Part shown: positions 17,966-26,310 of the stretch, in pieces | How positions within the stretch are numbered: position 1 is the first letter of the stretch | Layout of the letters: each line of letters starts with the position of its first letter | Assembly (NCBI GenBank): GCA_038239145.1 | Contig: JBBSFB010000009.1 | Span: 1-64,000 of the forward strand | Reading direction: 5' to 3' | DNA: 64,000 bases | Origin: PALSA-610 sp038239145 | GTDB lineage: Bacteria > Actinomycetota > Acidimicrobiia > IMCC26256 > PALSA-610 | The notes under the pieces: generated by a model | What the model saw: the letters and a program-made list of their open reading frames with translations, nothing else | Told to the model about the DNA's origin: nothing | Databases searched by the model: none | Made by a program: the position numbers and the translations under genes

Positions 17966-20900
17966 CCGGCGGATGGTACCTGCGCCGCTTCCACGCGCCC
18001 GGTCTGCCCCTCGCCCGCTTCCGGCGGGCTGATCGCGTCGAGCAACCTGAGCAATGCCTGGGCGATCGACATCCCTCCGCTCGCGGTCACCGGCACCACC
18101 ACCGCGTCGGGCAGGATCTGCGCCGCGCCGATCATGCGTTGCAACCGGACTTCCTGCGACTTGAGGAGATGCCAACCGTCGAGCCGGGCCCGACCCTTCT
18201 GCACCGACACCGCCCGGATTCCGAGCCGGAGGCACGCGGCGCGCAGCCGGGCCACGTCGAGCAGCGCCAGCGCGGGGGGCGGCGGCGGCCCGTAACGGTC
18301 CTCCCACTCCGCCTTCACGTCCTCGACGTCGGCGGGAGTGGTGACCGCGGCCAGCCGCCGGTACGCCTCCATCCTCACGTCGTCGCGAGCGAGGTAGCTG
18401 TCGGGGAGGTGAGCGGTGACGGGGAGGTCGATTTGCACTTCGGCCGGGTGGTCGCGGATCTCGCCGGTCAGCTCCCCGACCGCCTCGGTCACCATCTCGA
18501 CGTAGAGGTCGAAGCCGACCGCGGCAATGTGCCCCGACTGCTCCGCGCCGAGCAGGTTGCCCGCGCCGCGGATCTCGAGGTCGCGCATCGCGATCTTGAA
18601 ACCGGAACCGAGATCCGTGAACTCGCCGATTGTCTTCAACCGCTCGTACGCTTGCTCACTCAGGGATCGATCGGGCGGATACAGCAGGTACGCGTACGCG
18701 CGCTGACCGCGCCGTCCGACCCGGCCCCGCAGTTGGTAGAGCTGTGACAGGCCGAGCATGTCGGCCCGGTCCACCACGAGCGTGTTGACGGTCGGCATGT
18801 CGAGACCGCTCTCGACGATCGTCGTGCACACGAGCACGTCGTACTCGTGGTCCCAGAACTCTTGCACCACGCGTTCGAGCCGGTTCTCGTCGAGCTGGCC
18901 GTGCGCGATCGCGACGCGTGCCTCGGGTACGAGCCGCTGCAGATCGTCGGCGACGTGGGCGATGTCGTGCACGCGGTTGTGCACGAACAGCACCTGGCCC
19001 TCTCGCAGCATCTCCCGCCGGATCGCCTCCGACACCGCGCGCTCGTCGAGCTCACCGACGTACGTGAGGATCGGTTGGCGATCCTCGGGAGGCGTGTTCA
19101 CGAGCGAGAGATCGCGAATACCCGTCAGCGACATCTCGAGCGTGCGGGGAATCGGCGTGGCGGTGAGAGTGAGCACGTCGACGTTAGCCCGGAACTCCTT
19201 GATCCGCTCCTTGTGCTGCACGCCGAAACGCTGTTCCTCGTCGACGACGAGCAGACCGACGTCCTTGAAGGCGATGTCGGCGCCGAGCAACCGGTGCGTG
19301 CCGATGACGATGTCGACGGTGCCGTCGTTGAGGCCCTTCACGACGTCGTGTTGTTCCTTGGCGGTCAAAAAGCGCGAGAGCACCTCCACCCGCACCGGAT
19401 AGTTGGCAAAGCGCTCACGGAAAGTCTGGCCGTGCTGGCTCGCGAGCAGGGTCGTGGGCACGAGGATCGCGACCTGCTTACCGTCGAATACGGCCTTGGC
19501 CGCCGCCCGCAACGCAACCTCGGTCTTGCCGTAACCGACGTCGCCGCAGATGAGGCGGTCCATCGGCACCGCCCGCTCCATGTCGGCCTTCGTCTCGACG
19601 ATCGCCTTGGCCTGGTCGGGCGTCTCCTCGTACGGGAACGCCTCTTCGATCTGGTGTTGGAACGGTGTATCGGGCCCGAACACGTGACCGACCGTCGCAA
19701 GCCGGCGCCGGTACAACACGACGAGCTCGCCCGCGATGTCGCGCACGGCCTTGCGCACCTTGGCCCGCGTCTTGTCCCAGTCGGCACCGCCCATCTTCGA
19801 GAGCTTCGGTTCCTCACCGCCCGTGTACTTGCGGATCAGCCCGATGTCCTCGGAGTCGACGTAGACGCGGTCACCACCCTTGAACTCGACGACGAGACGG
19901 TCCCGCGTGACACCGAACATCTCCTTCGTCTCCATGCCGTGATACCGGCCGACACCGTGCACGCGATGCACGACGAAGTCGCCGACGGTCAGGCCTTCGT
20001 AGTGGTCGAGCCCCTTGCGCGCCCCGCGCGCCCGGCGGTGCACACGCCGGCGCCCGGTGAGGTCGGCTTCCGCGACGAACGCGACCTGTTGCGCGGGCAA
20101 CACCGCGCCGCGGTCGAGGGGCGCGACGACGATGTGGATGCCCGGGCTGCGCAGGACCGCGCCGGAGTCGGGAACACTCGCAATGCGATCGACGAGCACG
20201 CCTTCGTCGGAGAGGATCTGTTCGATCCGATCCGCGCTCCCGCTCCCCTCCGCCGCGATGAAGACCTTGTAGCCATCGCGCTTCAGCGCGTTGAGGCGCT
20301 GCGCGAGCGCGTCTGCGTCCCCGACGACGGGGTCGAAGGCACTCGCGGCGAGGATCGGCGTCTCGGGCGAATCCGGCACTGCGAGCATCGGAACCGGTTG
20401 CGCCTTCGTGTGCGCGAGCAGGCGATCGAAGGAAAGCGAGAGGCGCGGGGTGTCGTCCTCATCGACCTGCGCACCCCAGGTGGTCGCGAGTGTCTGCGCG
20501 AGCGCCGCTTCCTCGTCGAGCAACTCCTGGGCCCGGTCGCGGAGTCGCCTCGGCTCGATGATCACGATCAGCGCGGAGGCGGGCAACAGATCGGGCAGGA
20601 GCCGCTCGTCGGACGTGAGCCAGGGCAACCACGACTCCATGCCGTCGAAGGTGTTGCCCTCGGCGAGCCGCTCCCACTGCTCGCGGCCCCACGGTTGGGT
20701 CTGCAACAGCCCGCGCGCCCGGGCCCGCACCTCGTCGGTCGGCAACAGCTCGCGCACGGGAAAGATCCACGCCTCGTCGATCTCGGCCGACGAACGCTGA
20801 TCCGACACCGAGAAATGCGAGAGCCGGTCGACCTCGTCGCCCCAGAGATCGATCCGGACGGGATGGTCGGCCGTGGCCGGGTACACGTCGACGATCGAGC

Positions 20901-21435
20901 CCCGCACTGCGACTTCGCCCCGCGCTTCCACCTGGTACTCGCGGCGGTACCCGATGGTGACGAGCCGGGCGACGAGCTCGTCGCGGTCGATCTGCGCGCC
21001 CTTGCGCACCACGACCGGCTCGAAGTCTTCGACGTGCGGGCCCAGGCGTTGCACGAGCGCGCGCACCGGGGCGACGATCGCGCGGGGCAGGTGCTCGCCG
21101 CCGACGCGCAGGCGCCAGATGACCCGCAAACGCCGACCCATCGTCTCGGTCGCGGGCGACACCCGCTCGAACGGGAGCGTCTCCCACGCGGGGAACAGCT
21201 CCACCTCGTCGTCGCCCAGGAACTCCCGCAGATCGGCGGCGATGCGCTCGGCTTCGACCCCGGTCGGGACCGCCACCACGATCGGTCGGCGGGCGGTGGA
21301 GCGGGCCAACGTGGCCGCGAACAGGGCCCGGGCGGGCTCGGGCACCGCGACCGCGCGCGCAAGCCCGCCGGTCGCGGCGGCGACGGCAGGATCGTCGGCG
21401 AAAAGGGTCGTGAGCCCGGCGAGAGTGGGAGGCAT
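17962..21435 (-). CDS. mfd: Transcription-repair coupling factor Mfd
   Basis: This 1157-residue ATPase pushes stalled RNA polymerase off DNA lesions and recruits UvrA. The order is a UvrB-like N-domain (PIVVAVPTGVEAERIAADL, LPFERVSPATETMGRRL), then the CarD-like RNAP-interaction domain from about residue 480 (VGDFVVHRVHGVGRYHGME). Next are the RecG-like motor with Walker A GDVGYGKTEVALRA (about 630), DEEQ box VVDEEQRFGVQHKE (about 731), LTATPIPRTLEMSL and QLRGRVGRRGQRAYAY, and a C-terminal TRCF domain. Length is normal. The ATG is preceded by TAGAAC at 8 bases, suggesting a leaderless start. A palindromic repeat separates it from pth. Confidence 0.97.
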   Translation of the reverse strand: MPPTLAGLTTLFADDPAVAAATGGLARAVAVPEPARALFAATLARSTARRPIVVAVPTGVEAERIAADLREFLGDDEVELFPAWETLPFERVSPATETMGRRLRVIWRLRVGGEHLPRAIVAPVRALVQRLGPHVEDFEPVVVRKGAQIDRDELVARLVTIGYRREYQVEARGEVAVRGSIVDVYPATADHPVRIDLWGDEVDRLSHFSVSDQRSSAEIDEAWIFPVRELLPTDEVRARARGLLQTQPWGREQWERLAEGNTFDGMESWLPWLTSDERLLPDLLPASALIVIIEPRRLRDRAQELLDEEAALAQTLATTWGAQVDEDDTPRLSLSFDRLLAHTKAQPVPMLAVPDSPETPILAASAFDPVVGDADALAQRLNALKRDGYKVFIAAEGSGSADRIEQILSDEGVLVDRIASVPDSGAVLRSPGIHIVVAPLDRGAVLPAQQVAFVAEADLTGRRRVHRRARGARKGLDHYEGLTVGDFVVHRVHGVGRYHGMETKEMFGVTRDRLVVEFKGGDRVYVDSEDIGLIRKYTGGEEPKLSKMGGADWDKTRAKVRKAVRDIAGELVVLYRRRLATVGHVFGPDTPFQHQIEEAFPYEETPDQAKAIVETKADMERAVPMDRLICGDVGYGKTEVALRAAAKAVFDGKQVAILVPTTLLASQHGQTFRERFANYPVRVEVLSRFLTAKEQHDVVKGLNDGTVDIVIGTHRLLGADIAFKDVGLLVVDEEQRFGVQHKERIKEFRANVDVLTLTATPIPRTLEMSLTGIRDLSLVNTPPEDRQPILTYVGELDERAVSEAIRREMLREGQVLFVHNRVHDIAHVADDLQRLVPEARVAIAHGQLDENRLERVVQEFWDHEYDVLVCTTIVESGLDMPTVNTLVVDRADMLGLSQLYQLRGRVGRRGQRAYAYLLYPPDRSLSEQAYERLKTIGEFTDLGSGFKIAMRDLEIRGAGNLLGAEQSGHIAAVGFDLYVEMVTEAVGELTGEIRDHPAEVQIDLPVTAHLPDSYLARDDVRMEAYRRLAAVTTPADVEDVKAEWEDRYGPPPPPALALLDVARLRAACLRLGIRAVSVQKGRARLDGWHLLKSQEVRLQRMIGAAQILPDAVVVPVTASGGMSIAQALLRLLDAISPPEAGEGQTGRVEAAQVPSAG

Positions 21436-21497
21436 GAGCGCGCGTTCTACCCGGGAACGCAGACGCGCCCCGGGTCCCCTCAGCGTAGACCCGAAAA

Positions 21498-21572
21498 CTC
21501 CACCAACAGTTGTCAGACTTTTCCGCGCATGGTGCGGATATCTCCGACAACTGTTGGTGGAGAAATCCGGGG
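21498..21572. repeat. Palindromic repeat element, copy 1
   Basis: Arms 21498-21514 and 21546-21562 are a perfect 17-bp inverted repeat (CTCCACCAACAGTTGTC and its complement) around a 31-base centre. The unit runs to the pth stop codon. A second copy with the same order of motifs (CACCAACAGTTG, TTTTC, TGGTGC, TTGGTGGAGAAAT, GGTCA) lies at 34122-34197. It may act as a hairpin terminator for pth, but its recurrence and length suggest a small dispersed repeat. Confidence 0.8.
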
Positions 21573-22160
21573 TCAGTCGGGGTCGGGGGTACGGGCGTTG
21601 TAGCGGTTCATCGCCACGTCGACACCGTCGCTCACGATCAGCTCGACCGCGTCGGCAGCCTCTTCGATCGTGACGTCCATCGACTCGCGGTCGCGCTTGG
21701 AGACTCGGGACAGCACGTGATCGGCGCCCCGCTCCTTCGACGGCGGCTTCCCCACGCCGATGCGCACCCGGAGGAACGCGTCGGTGTGCAGGTGCTGCTT
21801 GATCGAGCGCAACCCGTTGTGTCCGGCGAGCCCACCGCCCACCTTCACCCGCAGTACCGCGGGCGGGAGGTCGAGCTCGTCGTGCACGATCACGATCTGC
21901 TCGGGCTCGACGCCGAGGCGTCGCACCAGCCCGGCCACGGCCTCGCCCGAGTCGTTCATGTACGTGAGCGGGATCGCGAGCGCGACCCGTTTGGAACCCA
22001 TTCGGACCTCGTCGCTACGGGCGCGCCCCTTCGATCCGTGCAGCTTGGCGCCGTGCCGGCGCGCCAGGAGCTCGACGACCTCGGCGCCCACGTTGTGACG
22101 CGTACGCGCGTACTCGCCGCCGGGATTGCCGAGCCCGACCACCAAGAGGTCGACGGGCAC
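21573..22160 (-). CDS. pth: Peptidyl-tRNA hydrolase
   Basis: This 195-residue esterase recycles tRNA from peptidyl-tRNA released by stalled ribosomes. The signature GLGNPGGEYARTRHNVG carries the catalytic His and conserved Asn. PLTYMNDSGEAV, IVIVHDELDLPPAVLRVKVGGGLAGHNGLRSI and FLRVRIGVGKP are the remaining conserved blocks, with the catalytic Asp in HDELDLP. The GTG start follows the rplY stop by 9 bp. TAGCGA, which includes that stop, lies 6 bases before the start. The neighbourhood rplY-pth-mfd is widely conserved. Confidence 0.95.
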   Translation of the reverse strand: MPVDLLVVGLGNPGGEYARTRHNVGAEVVELLARRHGAKLHGSKGRARSDEVRMGSKRVALAIPLTYMNDSGEAVAGLVRRLGVEPEQIVIVHDELDLPPAVLRVKVGGGLAGHNGLRSIKQHLHTDAFLRVRIGVGKPPSKERGADHVLSRVSKRDRESMDVTIEEAADAVELIVSDGVDVAMNRYNARTPDPD

Positions 22161-22169
22161 CGGTTGTCG

Positions 22170-22817
22170 CTACTCCCCGGACGGTGCCTCGGCCGGCGCA
22201 GCGCCGGGTTCGGCGGTCGCACCTTCCGCAGCTTCGCCTTCGGCACCTTCGGCCACCTCGGCGACACGAGGCGCGGAGATCTGCGCGACGAGCTCGTCGG
22301 GGTTCTGCAGCACGGTCACGCCGTTCGGGACGATGAGGTCACGCACATAGACCTGGCCACCGATCTCGAGCGCACTGACGTCGTGCTCGATCGACGGCGG
22401 GAAGTCGGCGGGCTTGGCCTCGACCGTGAGCGTGTGGACGAGCTGTTCGAGCACGCCGCCGCGCACTGCCCCTTCGGCTTCGCCGACGAGGTGGACGGGG
22501 ATTTCGGCCTGGATCGTCTGGTCGGCGCGTACCCGCACGAAGTCGACGTGGATCACGGTGCCCTGCACGGGGTGGCGTTGCAGCTCACGGGCGATGGCAA
22601 GCTCTTCGGTGCCGTCGATGTTGAGCGTGATCAGCGTGTTCATACCGCTGCCGCCCGAGAGGATCTTGACCAGCTCGCGCTGGTTGACCGCGACGGAAAT
22701 GTTGTCGACGCCGAGGCCGTAGACAACCGCGGGAACAAGGCCCTCCCGGCGAACCCGGCCCGCGGGGCGTTTGCCACGGGCGGGACGGGTTTCTGCGATG
22801 AGCGTGGCATCAGCCAT
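22170..22817 (-). CDS. rplY: 50S ribosomal protein L25/general stress protein Ctc
   Basis: This 215-residue protein is the long (Ctc/TL5) form of bL25, which binds 5S rRNA. The N-terminal L25 domain is visible in LIAETRPARGKRPAGRVRREGLVPAVVYGLG, VNQRELVKILSGGSGMNTLITL and VIHVDFVRVRADQTIQAEIPV. The C-terminal TL5 domain contains GGVLEQLVHTLTVEAKPADFPPSIEHDVSALEIGGQVYVRDL. An acidic Ala/Glu-rich tail follows. AGAAGGA lies about 10 bases before the ATG, so this gene has a leader and a normal ribosome-binding site. It follows the His-rich lipoprotein gene by 74 bp. Confidence 0.93.
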   Translation of the reverse strand: MADATLIAETRPARGKRPAGRVRREGLVPAVVYGLGVDNISVAVNQRELVKILSGGSGMNTLITLNIDGTEELAIARELQRHPVQGTVIHVDFVRVRADQTIQAEIPVHLVGEAEGAVRGGVLEQLVHTLTVEAKPADFPPSIEHDVSALEIGGQVYVRDLIVPNGVTVLQNPDELVAQISAPRVAEVAEGAEGEAAEGATAEPGAAPAEAPSGE

Positions 22818-22891
22818 GGCGCGTCAATCCTTCTGAGACGAAACGGTGAACGGGAGAGTCTCGCGCAATCCCGGCCCCCGGCGAGAATCCC

Positions 22892-23575
22892 CTAGATCAG
22901 GCTCTGATCGAACGAGTTGGGGATCTGGGCCGGTGGGGAGCCCACCACGATCGCGATCTCCTTGAGATTGCTCAGGGGGACGGTCGTGGGGTCTCCGGCG
23001 AATTTCGTTCCGTTCACGTAGACGGCCACCGGCGTGGCGGGCTCGCAGTACGAAGCGAAGCACGTGTTGGTGAGACGGACGTTCCACTCGATGAACAGTT
23101 GCCCGAGGGTGTTGTCCTTCTTCGTCGACGACTCGGTGTGGAGCACCCCGGTGACGTCGTGGGTGTGCAACGGCGAGATGCACGCCTGCGCGCACGGGAC
23201 CGCGATCCCACCGTACGACTTGAACGGGCCCGCCGCGAACGTGTGCACGCCCGGGTTGGTGATGTCGATGCCGAGGCCGGCCGGGACGATGACGTGCTTG
23301 CCGTTCACGAACACGTCGAGATGCGAGTGCACGTGGTAATGCAGCTGTTCGGCGTCCTCGGGGACGAGCCCGGCTTTCCTGGCCAGCGCCATCGGGTCCG
23401 ACGGCGCCGGATACGGAGCGGGATCGCTCACGGCCGGCGCAGACGCAGTGATCGTGGTCGTTCCCGAACCGCCGCCGCTCTTCTTCGAGGAGCTGCACGC
23501 GGCGAGCGCGACTGCGATCACGATCGCCGCGAGCAGGGAGGCAACGGTGCGTGTACTCACGCGCCGGCTCTGCAT
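22892..23575 (-). CDS. His-rich secreted lipoprotein, unknown function
   Basis: I recognise no named function for this 227-residue protein. The signal peptide ends in the lipobox ALAAC near residue 26, and a Ser/Gly/Thr linker follows. The folded part carries closely spaced histidines: LHYHVHSHLDVFVNGK, then SPLHTHDVTGVLHTES, plus Cys pairs in VPCAQAC and CFASYC. This arrangement suggests metal binding in a small beta domain, which is inference. The ATG at 23575 overlaps the prs stop by one base (TGATG). Its presence inside the glmU-prs-rplY-pth run is unusual and it may be co-expressed with them. Confidence 0.75.
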   Translation of the reverse strand: MQSRRVSTRTVASLLAAIVIAVALAACSSSKKSGGGSGTTTITASAPAVSDPAPYPAPSDPMALARKAGLVPEDAEQLHYHVHSHLDVFVNGKHVIVPAGLGIDITNPGVHTFAAGPFKSYGGIAVPCAQACISPLHTHDVTGVLHTESSTKKDNTLGQLFIEWNVRLTNTCFASYCEPATPVAVYVNGTKFAGDPTTVPLSNLKEIAIVVGSPPAQIPNSFDQSLI

Positions 23576-24543
23576 CACATGTTGTCGCCGCCGAAGAGCT
23601 CGCTGACCGAGCCATCTTCGAACACGGCGTCGATCGCTTCGGCGAGCAGCGGTGCGATGGAGAGCACCCGCAGCGTGTCGAAGCGTTTGTCGTCGGGAAT
23701 CGGAACCGTGTTGGTCACGACGACCTCACGGACCGGCCCGTTCTTCAACCGGTCGACGGCCGGGCCTGAGAGGAGCCCGTGCGTCGCCGCGATGTAGACC
23801 TCGGTCGCGCCGCGGTCGATGAGCAGATTGGCCGCGCTCACGACCGTCCCCGCAGTGTCGATCATGTCGTCGACGATGATGCAGGTGCGGCCGTCGATGT
23901 CGCCGACGACCTCGGTCGCGACCGCGACATTGTGGGTGCCCTTGGGCCGGCGCTTGTCGATGAACGCGATATCGGCGCTGAGCCGGTCTGCGAACCGGCG
24001 GGCGAGCTTGCCGCCACCGGCATCCGGGGCGACTATCACCGCGTCGCCGACCACGTTCTGCTTCAGGTACTCCGCGATGACGGGGACCGCGGTGAGGTGA
24101 TCGACCGGGAAATCGAAGAAGCCCTGGATCTGACCGGTGTGCAGGTCGACGGTCACGACCCGGTCGGCGCCCGCCGCGGTTAGCATGTCGGCGACGAGCC
24201 GCGCAGTGATCGGCTCGCGACCCTCGGCCTTGCGGTCCTGACGCGCGTATCCGTAGAAGGGACACACCGCGGTGATGCGCTTCGCCGACGCGCGCTTGGC
24301 CGCGTCGATCATGATCAGCTGCTCCATGAGCAGATCGTTGATCGAGCCGCCGTGAGTTTGGAACACGAACACGTCGGCGCTGCGGATGTTTTCTCCGTAC
24401 CGGCAGTAGATCTCGCCGTTCGCGAACGTCGAGAGCACGCATTCGCCGAGCGGGATCTTCAGGTGCTCGGCGACCTCGTTCGACAAATGCGTGTGACCGC
24501 GACCCGCCACGAGAATCAAGCGCTTCTTGGTCAGCACCTCCAT
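23575..24543 (-). CDS. prs: Ribose-phosphate pyrophosphokinase
   Basis: This 322-residue enzyme makes PRPP from ribose-5-phosphate and ATP for nucleotide, His and Trp synthesis. The N-terminus KKRLILVAGRGHTHLSNEV is followed by FANGEIYCRYGENIRSADVFV, the catalytic flexible loop CPFYGYARQDRKAEGREPI, VDLHTGQIQGFFDFPVD, APDAGGGKLARRFADRL and the PRPP loop IIVDDMIDTAGTV. The ATG overlaps the glmU stop by one base. glmU-prs is a standard actinobacterial pair. Confidence 0.97.
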   Translation of the reverse strand: MEVLTKKRLILVAGRGHTHLSNEVAEHLKIPLGECVLSTFANGEIYCRYGENIRSADVFVFQTHGGSINDLLMEQLIMIDAAKRASAKRITAVCPFYGYARQDRKAEGREPITARLVADMLTAAGADRVVTVDLHTGQIQGFFDFPVDHLTAVPVIAEYLKQNVVGDAVIVAPDAGGGKLARRFADRLSADIAFIDKRRPKGTHNVAVATEVVGDIDGRTCIIVDDMIDTAGTVVSAANLLIDRGATEVYIAATHGLLSGPAVDRLKNGPVREVVVTNTVPIPDDKRFDTLRVLSIAPLLAEAIDAVFEDGSVSELFGGDNM

Positions 24544-25937
24544 CAGTCGCCATCCTCGCGCGTGGGGCGTACGTCGCGCGCCGGGTTCCCGCGCACGTGG
24601 CGGCCGGAGGGCACGTCGTGGGTGACGACCGCGCCCGCACCCGTGTCGGCATCGTCACCGAGCTCGACCGGAGCGATGAGGGAGGTGTGTATGCCGGTGT
24701 GGGACCCATCGCCGATCTTGGTGCGGTGCTTGTTGCGGCCGTCGTAGTTGGCCGTGATCGTGCCGGCGCCGAGATTCACACCCGCGCCGACGTCGGCGTC
24801 ACCGATGTAGGAGAGGTGCGGAACCTTGGTTCCCTCGCCGATCTCGGAGTTCTTCACTTCGACGTAGGTACCGACTTTCACGCCCATGGCCAGGCGCGTT
24901 CCCGGTCGCACGTACGCGAACGGCCCGATCTCGCAGTCGTCGCCGATCTCACATTCACGGGCCACGGTGTTCGTGATACGTGTGCCCTCGCCGACCACAA
25001 CATCGGTCAGGCGACAGTCAGGTCCGACGATGGAGCCCGTGCCGACGACCGTGCGCCCTTCCAGGATCGTGCCGGGCAGGAGCCTCACATCGGGTTCGAG
25101 CTCGACGCCGGCGTCGATGTACGTGCGGGACGGGTCGACCATCGTGACGCCGGAACGCATCCACCCGCGGTTGATCCGGCGGCGCAGCTCGGCCTCGGCT
25201 TCGGCGAGCTCGGCCCGGTCGTTGACCATGATCGCTTCGCCGGGATCGTCGGCCTCGAGCGCGACCACGTTGTGGCCGGCCTGACGGAGCACCGAGATCG
25301 CGTCGGTCAGGTAGTACTCGCCCTGGGCGTTCTCCGGGCTGAGTCGGCGCAGTGCGGGCGCGAGCAGGCCTCGGCGGAAGCAGTAGATCGAGGTGTTGAT
25401 CTCGCGGATCTCGCGTTGTTCCTCAGTGGCGTCGGCGTGCTCGACGACGCTCGCCACTCGGCCGTCCTTGCCCCGCAGCACCCGGCCGAGCCCGGTCGGG
25501 TCGGCGACGGTCGCGGTCAGGATCGCGGCGGCCGCATCCTGGACACGCTGCTCGGTCGCGAGCCGGGCGATGGTCTCGGCCCGCACGAGGGGCGCGTCAC
25601 TCGGGAGCACGAGGATGTCGTCTTCGGCATCGAGGTCGTCGAAGACCGTGAGCGCGACACTCACCGCATCGCCGGTTCCCCGCTGCACACGCTGCTCGAC
25701 GAACTCGACGGGAACTTCGGTGACGAGCTGGTCCTGCAAGGTCTTGGTGACCCGCTCGGCCGCGTGCCCGACCACGACGACGATCCGCTCGAGCGGCAGC
25801 TCGGCAAGCGCGTCGATGACGTGCAGCACCATCGGTCGACCACACAGCGGATGCAGCACCTTCGGGGTACCCGAACGCATCCGTGTTCCCTCGCCGGCCG
25901 CGAGGACGACGGCGCTCAAGGCTCGGTACTGCTTCAT
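24543..25937 (-). CDS. glmU: Bifunctional UDP-GlcNAc pyrophosphorylase / GlcN-1-P acetyltransferase
   Basis: This 464-residue enzyme makes UDP-N-acetylglucosamine for peptidoglycan. The uridyltransferase half begins SAVVLAAGEGTRMRSGTPKVLHPLCG, with QRGTGDAVSVAL as a substrate motif. The acetyltransferase half is a left-handed beta-helix of hexapeptide repeats, with RPGTRLAMGVKVGTYVEVKNSEIGEGTKVPHLSYIGDADVG and NYDGRNKHRTKIGDG near the active site. AAGAGG lies before the ATG, so it has a normal leader. It lies 23 bp from tRNA-Gln, which is on the same strand upstream. Confidence 0.97.
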   Translation of the reverse strand: MKQYRALSAVVLAAGEGTRMRSGTPKVLHPLCGRPMVLHVIDALAELPLERIVVVVGHAAERVTKTLQDQLVTEVPVEFVEQRVQRGTGDAVSVALTVFDDLDAEDDILVLPSDAPLVRAETIARLATEQRVQDAAAAILTATVADPTGLGRVLRGKDGRVASVVEHADATEEQREIREINTSIYCFRRGLLAPALRRLSPENAQGEYYLTDAISVLRQAGHNVVALEADDPGEAIMVNDRAELAEAEAELRRRINRGWMRSGVTMVDPSRTYIDAGVELEPDVRLLPGTILEGRTVVGTGSIVGPDCRLTDVVVGEGTRITNTVARECEIGDDCEIGPFAYVRPGTRLAMGVKVGTYVEVKNSEIGEGTKVPHLSYIGDADVGAGVNLGAGTITANYDGRNKHRTKIGDGSHTGIHTSLIAPVELGDDADTGAGAVVTHDVPSGRHVRGNPARDVRPTREDGD

Positions 25938-25960
25938 ATGCGGTTACCTCTTCCCTAGGG

Positions 25961-26031
25961 CTCGGGGGGAAGGTTTCGAACCTTCGCTAAGGGCTTCAAA
26001 GGCCCCTGTGCTGCCGTTACACCACCCCCGA
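25961..26031 (-). tRNA. tRNA-Gln (anticodon TTG)
   Basis: On the minus strand the acceptor pairs TCGGGGG with CCCCCGA and the discriminator is G. The anticodon loop CTTTGAA gives TTG, and the T-arm reads GAAGGTTCGAAACCTTC. CCA is not encoded. The length is 71 nt. It is immediately upstream of glmU and divergent from bS22. Confidence 0.93.
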
Positions 26032-26074
26032 AAACATGACCAATCTACCGAGGTGGACCGGCGCCGAGGACGCC

Positions 26075-26118
26075 ACTGCGGGCCCGTCTCGCGGGTTCTG
26101 ATACCGTCGCCCCTCGTC
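26075..26118 (+). promoter_or_regulatory. Candidate promoter of bS22
   Basis: TGATACCGT (26099-26107) looks like an extended -10 box, ending 11 bases before the ATG at 26119. No clear Shine-Dalgarno sequence lies between. Confidence 0.4.
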
Positions 26119-26220
26119 ATGGGATCCCTGATCAAGAAGCGCCGCAAGCGCATGCGCAAGAAGAAGCACAAGAAGCTGCTGAAGAAGACCCGCTGGCAGC
26201 GTCGTCAGCAGGGTAAGTAA
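26119..26220 (+). CDS. Small ribosomal protein bS22 (AURKAIP1/COX24-type)
   Basis: This 33-residue, very basic protein reads MGSLIKKRRKRMRKKKHK at its start and ends RTRWQRRQQGK. It closely matches the 33-residue actinobacterial protein bS22 seen in mycobacterial 30S subunits, where it lies near the decoding centre. It is also called an AURKAIP1/COX24 domain protein. The ATG and a strong terminator right after the stop mark a single-gene transcript. It is too short for most gene finders. The match is from memory of the mycobacterial sequence. Confidence 0.88.
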   Translation: MGSLIKKRRKRMRKKKHKKLLKKTRWQRRQQGK

Positions 26221-26224
26221 GCAG

Positions 26225-26255
26225 CGGCCGCCCCTCGCGGGCGGCCGTTTCGCGT
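26225..26255 (+). terminator. Intrinsic terminator after bS22
   Basis: CGGCCGCCC and GGGCGGCCG form a perfect 9-bp GC stem around CTCGC, followed by TTTCGCGT. It starts 5 bases after the bS22 stop. It could also serve ispE, which ends on the other strand at 26311. Confidence 0.75.
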
Positions 26256-26310
26256 CCGGACTCCCGAGCTCACGCGTTCGCGGACGCGTCCGAACGGAGC
26301 GGGACGCAGT

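Noticed and set aside
18847..21603. A 2.7-kb open frame on the plus strand across mfd
   Set aside because: Fully antisense to mfd; the sense protein has all its family motifs, so this is a shadow.
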